The notes beneath the pieces are model-generated. The model did no database searches. It was not told where the DNA came from and saw only the letters and a program-made list of their open reading frames with translations. From Cyanophora paradoxa (taxonomy: Eukaryota > Glaucocystophyceae > Cyanophorales > Cyanophoraceae), in contig QPMI01000049.1 of the NCBI GenBank assembly GCA_004431415.1, positions 248,001 through 312,000 on the forward strand: 64,000 bases of DNA, read 5' to 3'. Numbering within the stretch: the stretch's first letter is position 1; each line of letters starts with the position of its first letter. The position numbers and the translations under genes were made by a program. Below are positions 58,573 through 64,000 of this stretch, piece by piece.

Positions 58573-60251
58573 CTAGAAGCGCCAGAGGCGGACGCGCTTG
58601 TCCAGGCCGGCGGTGGCCAGCAGCGGGGGCTGCAGCGCTGCGAGAGTGTGAGATCGAATCGTCTGATCGAATCGCGGGATCGAATCTCGGCGGACGCACC
58701 GGGGGGGCTAAAGTCCATCGAGACGATCTCGCCATCGTGGGCGCGGGGTACGGAGGCGACCAGCCGCGCCTCTGCGGCCGTACCCTGCTCCGCGATCGCG
58801 AAAACCTGGAGGCCCGTACCCGTCCCGAGGGCCACGAGCGAGCCGTCGGCGCTGAGCGCGCAGCGCCGCGCCGCCTCCACCAGCGGCGAGGCGAGCAGGA
58901 GCCTCGGGTCCTCTCCGACCTGCGCGGATCGAATCTCGGATCAGATTCTAATCCGAATTTGAATTTGAATTTGAAAACATTTGATCCCGCTCGCCTCGTA
59001 GCGGACGGCGATGTTCCAGAGGCGCCAGGTCTTGTCTTTGGAGCACGTGACCGCGCGGCGCCCGTCAGCGGAGAAACAGACGGCGTAGATTCCTCCCTTG
59101 TGGCCCCGGAGCGACATGACGTGCTTCTTCGACGACTGGTAGGCCCCCTTGCCGAGCCCGACGAGGTGCACGAAGCAGTCGCTGCGGCGAAAGCGCGCTC
59201 AGCCCCGGACCGGGAGCCCTCGGAAGCGGTGCGGCGCGTCGGGAAGCTGACCTAGACCACGTGGCAGCGGCGAAGAAGCGACCGCAGGCGGAGCTCGCGA
59301 GGCCGTAGACCTCCATGCTGTTTATCTTGAAGCGTTCCAGCAGACCGCCGGCCCCGCCGTAGATGCTCACCTGAGTTCCCGTCAGCGGCATCGATATCTC
59401 CGCGCCGGCGGCGGGCCGGGCGCCGCACCTCGTCCACGGCGAGCGTGATGAAGTACGACGCGTCACCCACGCGTCTGTGGAACATCTGGCGCGCGGATCG
59501 GCGGCGCGCGGGGCGGGCGGCGCGGCGCGGCGCGGCGCGGCGGCGGGCTGAGCGGCGCACCTGCGACGCCTCGATCTTGGATTCGCACGAGAACTCCGCG
59601 GTCTGCTTCCCGATCACGGCGTCCGAAACGCCGTACGACGCGACCTTCTTCTTCACGCCGTACGCGACGGCGACGGACCGCCCGTCCGTGTTGAAGGCGA
59701 CGCCTGCGCGCGTGGGAGCGTGCGAGTCAGAAGCCGCCAACGCGCGCGGACGGTGGGGCGCGGGGGGGCGGCGCGTGCATGTCGGCTGGTCGAGGTCAAG
59801 GGCCTGGCGCGTCATCTTGACCTCTGCCTTCGCATCCGCTGCGACGCCTCCAACGGAGTAGAGGCGAAGGAAGCGGTCGCTGGAGGCCGTGGCGAGCGTC
59901 GACCCGTCGGGGCTCCATGAGAACCCGACGACCTTCGAAGCCGTCAGCAGGCCGAACCATTGGGCGCGCAGCGCTCTCATCCACCTCGTCGGTGTGCCCT
60001 TTCAGCGTGGCAGCTAGCGATTCGATTTTCTCCTCCTTCTTGGGAGCCCTTGCCTCCTTTTTCGCTGGCTGAAGCTTAGCTGGTGCAGCCGGCGCGGCCG
60101 GCTCGGGCTCCGGCGTCGGCTCCGGCGTCGCCGGCTTGCGGGAGAAGAACACCAGCAGGAGCGTCACGACCATGACCGCGGCGACTGCGCCGGCGATGGC
60201 CTGGGCCGACGCGCCCTCGAGCAGGCCGACCAGGCCGTGGCTGTCGCTCAT
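58573..60251 (-). CDS. TBL2: TBL2-like WD40 protein, ER membrane-anchored
   Basis: The N-terminus has one membrane segment (AIAGAVAAVMVVTLLLVFF), then a Pro/Glu and Lys-rich linker, as in TBL2, an ER protein tied to stress signalling through PERK in animals. Exon 1 (59985-60251) ends LKGHTDE and splices to VVGFSWSPDGSTLATASSDR. Further WD40 blades: GVAFNTDGRSVAVAYGVKKK; the MEVYGLASSACGRFFAAATW region; SLRGHKGGIYAVCFSADGRR then KDKTWRLWN; RRCALSADGSLVALGTGTGL; AHDGEIVSMDFSP; and LLATAGLDKRVRLWRF, with the stop at 58573. The KDKTWRLW blade and the order of unusual blades follow TBL2 more than generic WD40 proteins. Some exon borders in 59170-59800 are not fixed. PREB/SEC12 is an alternative with the membrane segment at the other end, so less likely. 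Confidence 0.78.
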
Positions 60252-60512
60252 TCTCCCGCGCGCACCTCGCTCCCCGCTCCGCGCGCGTCTACAGGTGCCG
60301 AAGGCCGCAAGCTACGTATACGCTCTGAAGTGAAGTGAGCCACGGTACCAGTGTACCCCAAGCAGGCCGCCGAAACTGTACCCAGTTCCTTCGTTCACCT
60401 CACTACAGCCGGCGAATCGGAGCCGCCGTTTCCTGCGCGAGTCGCATGGTTCGAATTCCCGCGCGCGGCGCGGCCGGCGGCCCGGCGCCGCGCATGATGG
60501 CAATCATGGCAT

Positions 60513-60580
60513 GCATGCAAGACTCCGCAAGTTTCCGACACCTCTAAATTATATTAATATTCCGAGCTCCGATTCCTCCG
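60513..60580. repeat. Direct repeat unit, copy 1
   Basis: It contains GCAAGACTCCGCAAGTTTCC, then CTCTAAATT and ATATTCCGAGC. Copy 2 lies at 60878-60950 with an extra internal GCAAGACTCCGCAA. Confidence 0.7.
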
Positions 60581-60877
60581 AAGCCTCCGAGCCGGCCGCG
60601 GTGGGCGTCGCTGGGCGAGCCAGGGCGACCCCCGGCCCCCGGGCCCGGCCGCCGGGCCGGGCGCCGCGGGCGAGTCGGCGTCCCGGACTCCCGGGTCCCA
60701 GGCGCGGCCGCGGCCGGCGCGCGCCGACGTAGACGGCGGTGCGCCGCCCGGGCCCGCGGGCCGGGCCGCGCAGGCCTAGGCCAGCAGCACGTGCACGGCA
60801 GGCGTCGGCAGCCCTGCAACAGCAGCATTTCTTGATCTAGTCACCGGGCCGTGCCGCGCGGCATTATCGGCGGCATA

Positions 60878-60950
60878 TGCAAGACTCCGCAAGCACGCAA
60901 GACTCCGCAACTTGGCAAGTTTCCGACTCCTCTAAATTGATATTCCGAGC
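60878..60950. repeat. Direct repeat unit, copy 2
   Basis: GCAAGACTCCGCAA occurs twice in tandem, followed by GGCAAGTTTCCGACTCCTCT and ATATTCCGAGCC. Both copies are followed by a block of GGCCGCGGCC/GGCGCC palindromes, so the duplicated unit may be longer (about 365 bp period). Confidence 0.7.
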
Positions 60951-61213
60951 CGGTGGGCCCGGGCGGCCCCGGCCGCGGCCGCGGCCGCGCCGGCGGCGGG
61001 GAGTCCCGGCGGGGGAGTCCGCCCGGCCGGCGCCGGCGGGTCCCGCGCGCGGACGCGGCGCGGCCCGGCGCGCGCCGATGTCGACGGCGGTGGCCATGCA
61101 TATGGCCATATGCATGGGCCGCCCGCGGCCGCGGCCATGGGCGGCAGGCTGAGGCTGAGCTAGGGTTGCCGTGTCCGGCCGCGGATCCATGGACTGCTTA
61201 AGCTGGTTAAGCT

Positions 61214-62409
61214 TTGGGCGTTGCTTCTCTCCTTCTGCGTGCAGCTCACGACCTTCGTTCGCAGGGCCGCTCCGTGCTCTGCAGCGGCGGCCTCGTCGAC
61301 GCCATCGCCGCCTGCGGCCACCCCCCGTGCGAACGAAGCGAAGCGAAGCGAGGCTCCGCTGAGCTTCGTTCGCAGCTCCCTGCGCTTCGAGGAGGCCGCT
61401 TCGGTTCGGGAGGAGGGGTACGACGGCCCCGCCCGCGCCCGGCGGCCCTCCTCGCGGCGGCCCAGGCTAGCCCCGTGAGCGCAACGCGAGCAACGTGATC
61501 GGCGTCCCCCCTTTCTCTCTCTCCCTTGCGGTTTGGGGCCGCAGGGAGGGGGGGCCTCCCGTAGGGGAGCGGGGGCTCAAGCCTTCCCTCAGCTCGGAGA
61601 GGACGAGCGCGGCCCCGCGCCGAGTCGGGCGCGTCAGGGGGCGGGGAGGGGCGCCCCTGGGCGCCCCCGGCCCGCCCCATTGGCAGCGCGCCTCGCCGAC
61701 GTGCGGCTGCCCGCGCCGCCCGCGCAGGCTGCACCTGTGCCTCGCGGGGGACTTTGAGGCGGCCGCGGGCCAGCTCGAGGCCGCCGATGCGAGCGAAGCC
61801 CGCCCCCGCCGCCCTCCGCTGGCGGGGCGGCGGGCGCCTTCGCAGCGGAGCGGGCGCTGCAGTCGGTGGCCGTGCCCGAGGCGCGCCAGACCCTCGCCGA
61901 GATGGTTCGCCCGCGGGGCGGGGCGCCGAGGGGCCGGCGCAGGGCGCCGCCGGGTCGCTGAGAAGACGGCGCAGGTGCTGACGATCGACGCGCTAGCGCT
62001 GGCGGGGCCCGGCGTGCCCCCCCTCCCGGAGGCCCTCAAGCAAGACGCCCTGCAGCTCGCCGGCGCCCGCACCCGAAAGGTGCGAACGAGGTCTCTTAGA
62101 AGCTGGAGAAGCTTATGCTGGCGGGGCAGCGCCCGCCGGCGCTCCCGCGAGCTCGCCTCGTGCACGCCCGGCCCGTCCCCCCCGTCGAGACGACGACCTC
62201 CTGCTGCCTCCTCCGCCTCCTCTCCGTCCGCGCCCCGCCCCCTCTCTCTCCCCCCTAAACTCGGCCTTCGTTCGCAGGGCCGCTTCGTTCGCAGGGCCGC
62301 CTCGGGGAGGCGGAGGACCTGGCCCGACGCTCGCTCGCGCTCATGTCGCGCGTCGGCGGCCCGCGCGGCGGCCTGTATGTCGCCCGCTGGCGCAGGGCTC
62401 GGGCTCTAG
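61214..62409 (+). CDS. TPR-like exons of an unrecognised gene
   Basis: Short helical exons are bounded by acceptors CTTCGTTCGCAG. They include GRSVLCSGGLVDAIAACGH (after 61264), SLRFEEAASVREEGYDG (after 61375), LHLCLAGDFEAAAGQLEAAD (about 61730-61790), LTIDALALAGPGVPPLPEAL followed by KQDALQLAGA (about 61980-62080), and GRLGEAEDLARRSLALMSRV after 62294. The last resembles a TPR (GR-x-x-E-A-E-x-L-x-R-R-S-L-A). Neither start nor stop is secure; 61214 and 62409 are only outer limits of visible exons. It may be a partial relative of the helical region of the cyclase gene, with which it shares intron 3' ends. Confidence 0.5.
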
Positions 62410-63052
62410 AAGGCCTCGCACGCACCCCGCTGACACCGCTGGGTACGACTGACGGGGTTGTAAGCGCGGAAACCCCCAGAAGGGCCGCCCCCGGCCCCGC
62501 TGACGAGAAGGGCCCCCTCCCGGCCCCTGTGCGCACCAGGGCCGTCCCCCGGCCTCGCCGAGTCGCTCAGCACAAGGGCCTGCCCCCGGCCCCGCTGATG
62601 ACAAGGGCCGCCCCGCCCACCCCTCCCCTCCCCTCCCCCCGCCCGCCGGCCCTCGTCCCCGCGGTCCCCCGTACCCCCGCGGGCCCTCCGGGTCCCCGCC
62701 GGCCGCATTCGGCGATGGGTACCCCCCGTCCCATCGGCGCCAATGCGGTTTTCCGGGGTCCGAGAGGGCGGCGGGGGGGGGGGGGGTACGCAAAGTGAGC
62801 GCCGCCGGAGGCGAGAAGGGCGCGGTCGCCTAGTATCGAAGTACAATAAGCTGAAGGCAGTTCGCTAGCCGTTGAACCATGCTCAGTATAACTACTAGTA
62901 CTAGTACTCGCACCATACTACTCAATTCGATATCCTATACTTTTCGACAAGAAACAAAAAGGAGAAACTAGCTGTGGCTCCCCAACACGAATGCCCAACA
63001 AAGACAAGCCGAAAACCGAGCAATGGATGCAGGCGAATCGGAATCACGTCGT
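62410..63052. other. Convergent spacer
   Basis: C-rich sequence with GTACCCCC/GGGGGTAC to about 62790, then AT-richer DNA with ACTAGTACTAGTACT palindromes (62890-62910). No gene seen. Confidence 0.55.
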
Positions 63053-64000
63053 TTAGATGTGATGGAACAGAGTCGACACGGCTTGAAGGAGGCTCTTTGC
63101 TGCCACGATGGCAGCATCCCCATCCGGCACCAGCTTCTTTTCGTATACCTTCCATACATCATAGTCAGCGGATTCAAAGAACGTTTGCAAAACCAAGAAA
63201 AGAAGAAGCCACTCACGTATGCCGCGATGGCCCCCATCACACACACATCGAGCTTCCGATTGAGATTCCGATCAGATTTTTTGCGATTCTCCTCGTTCGT
63301 CACCATCATCTGCAGCATAGCTTCCAACACATCTACGAGGGCGTCCCCCCGCTTGCCAGAGAAAGCGGAACGCAGCTTCTTGGACCAAAAGACTGGGCGG
63401 TTCAGCGGCAGAGATGGCGGAGCGCCAGCTGCGTCCGACTGCGAATCCGGCTTGCCTTGATCAGCAGAATCGCCCGCAGACTGCACATCATCGCAATATC
63501 AATCCCAAACGTTTTGCAAGCGATAGAAAAGAGATACCTTGACTAGGAGGCCTTCGTCATGCGAAGAGCTGAATTCGAACAGCCTTTGACGGCCGTACCG
63601 CGACGGGGTCTCCGGCGTGCTCGATGTCGCGGGCTTCCGGCGAGGTGTGATGTTCAGAGAAAACCGCGAGTATACTTGCTGGTGTACTGCAGATCCCTTG
63701 CGCATGCCCTGCAGCTGGAGGGAGGATGTCGAGCCCTTCACTCCGAAGTCGTGGGCTCCACGGATGCCTGCGCGCGACGGCATGCTCAGCCTCAGCCAGA
63801 CCGAGCAATCTATCCGAAGATTCTCACCGTGCGACACGATCGTCGGCAAAGCGCTGGAGACAAAGCTCGGGGTAACCGCCGCAAAACTCGAGACCGCACC
63901 CCGTGCACGGTCCTGCTGCATAATCTGCGAGTCAAGGTGTATAATCAGAGCACAGCAGCAGCATTGCGGCAACGGCAAGCCCAGGGAGACGGCCGGACGG
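63053..64000 (-). CDS. Unrecognised protein, 3' part (runs off the window)
   Basis: Three exons fit in phase. The first, from about 63924 (after CTCGCAG) to the GTATCT donor near 63540, has RIDCSVWLRLSMPSRAG and SLNITPRRKPATSSTPETPS. The second, about 63220-63485, is SAGDSADQGKPDSQSD...LNRPVFWSKKLRSAFSGKRG and LVDVLEAMLQMMVTNEENRK. The third, from about 63140, is VYEKKLVPDGDAAIVAAKSL and ends LFHHI at 63053. The sequence is Ser/Lys-rich with one amphipathic helix. Codon choice and introns are less GC-biased than in most neighbours, like the AP2-like gene. No family recognised; upstream exons lie beyond 64000. Confidence 0.6.

Overview
The window is nuclear DNA of a GC-rich unicellular eukaryote, most likely an alga. 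Nearly every gene is split by many short introns, flagellate and secretory-pathway proteins are present, and one bacterial-type translation factor (EttA) carries an organelle presequence. In the one gene I could thread from start to stop (EttA, 31 exons), 9 of 30 introns begin with GC instead of GT and the commonest donors are GTGCGC and GCGAGC. Frequent GC donors are known from some algae, for example haptophytes. That placement is inference; no rRNA or organellar marker is present. Because of the high GC, long shadow frames occur everywhere. Genes were called from splice logic plus conserved motifs.

Layout. 1-3530 (+): 3' part of a helical/TPR-like gene. 3937-6366 (+): MYND zinc-finger protein. 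6932-8126 (-): SET-domain protein. 8396-13438 (-): EttA. 13505-14809 (+): secreted NTR/TIMP-like protein, divergent from ettA. 15056-16717 (-): coiled-coil protein of unknown role. 17464-19209 (-) and 19309-21006 (+): divergent pair of paralogous multi-pass membrane proteins. 21309-27371 (-): a large protein with four modules, each an AP2/ERF-like domain followed by a helical linker. 29583-30730 (+): 5'-truncated DNA copy of the 19.3-21.0 kb gene. 31-36.4 kb: gene-poor, with three MITE-like elements. 36441-50885 (+): soluble adenylyl cyclase-like protein. 51657-54260 (-): fucolectin-type lectin. 55482-57044 (-): p24/EMP24 cargo receptor. 57087-58098 (+): coiled-coil/proline-rich protein. 58573-60251 (-): TBL2-like WD40 ER protein. 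61.2-62.4 kb (+): TPR-like exons. 63053-64000 (-): unrecognised gene.

The genes do not form one pathway. Three features recur across them: very tight head-to-head gene pairs (42, 66 and 99 bp between start codons); introns built from recurring modules (sense-strand GTACCCCC and a 3' end CTTCGTTCGCAG); and a mosaic of very GC-rich, C-tract intron genes with AT-richer genes (about 3.6-6 kb, 21.3-28.5 kb and 63-64 kb) that lack those modules.
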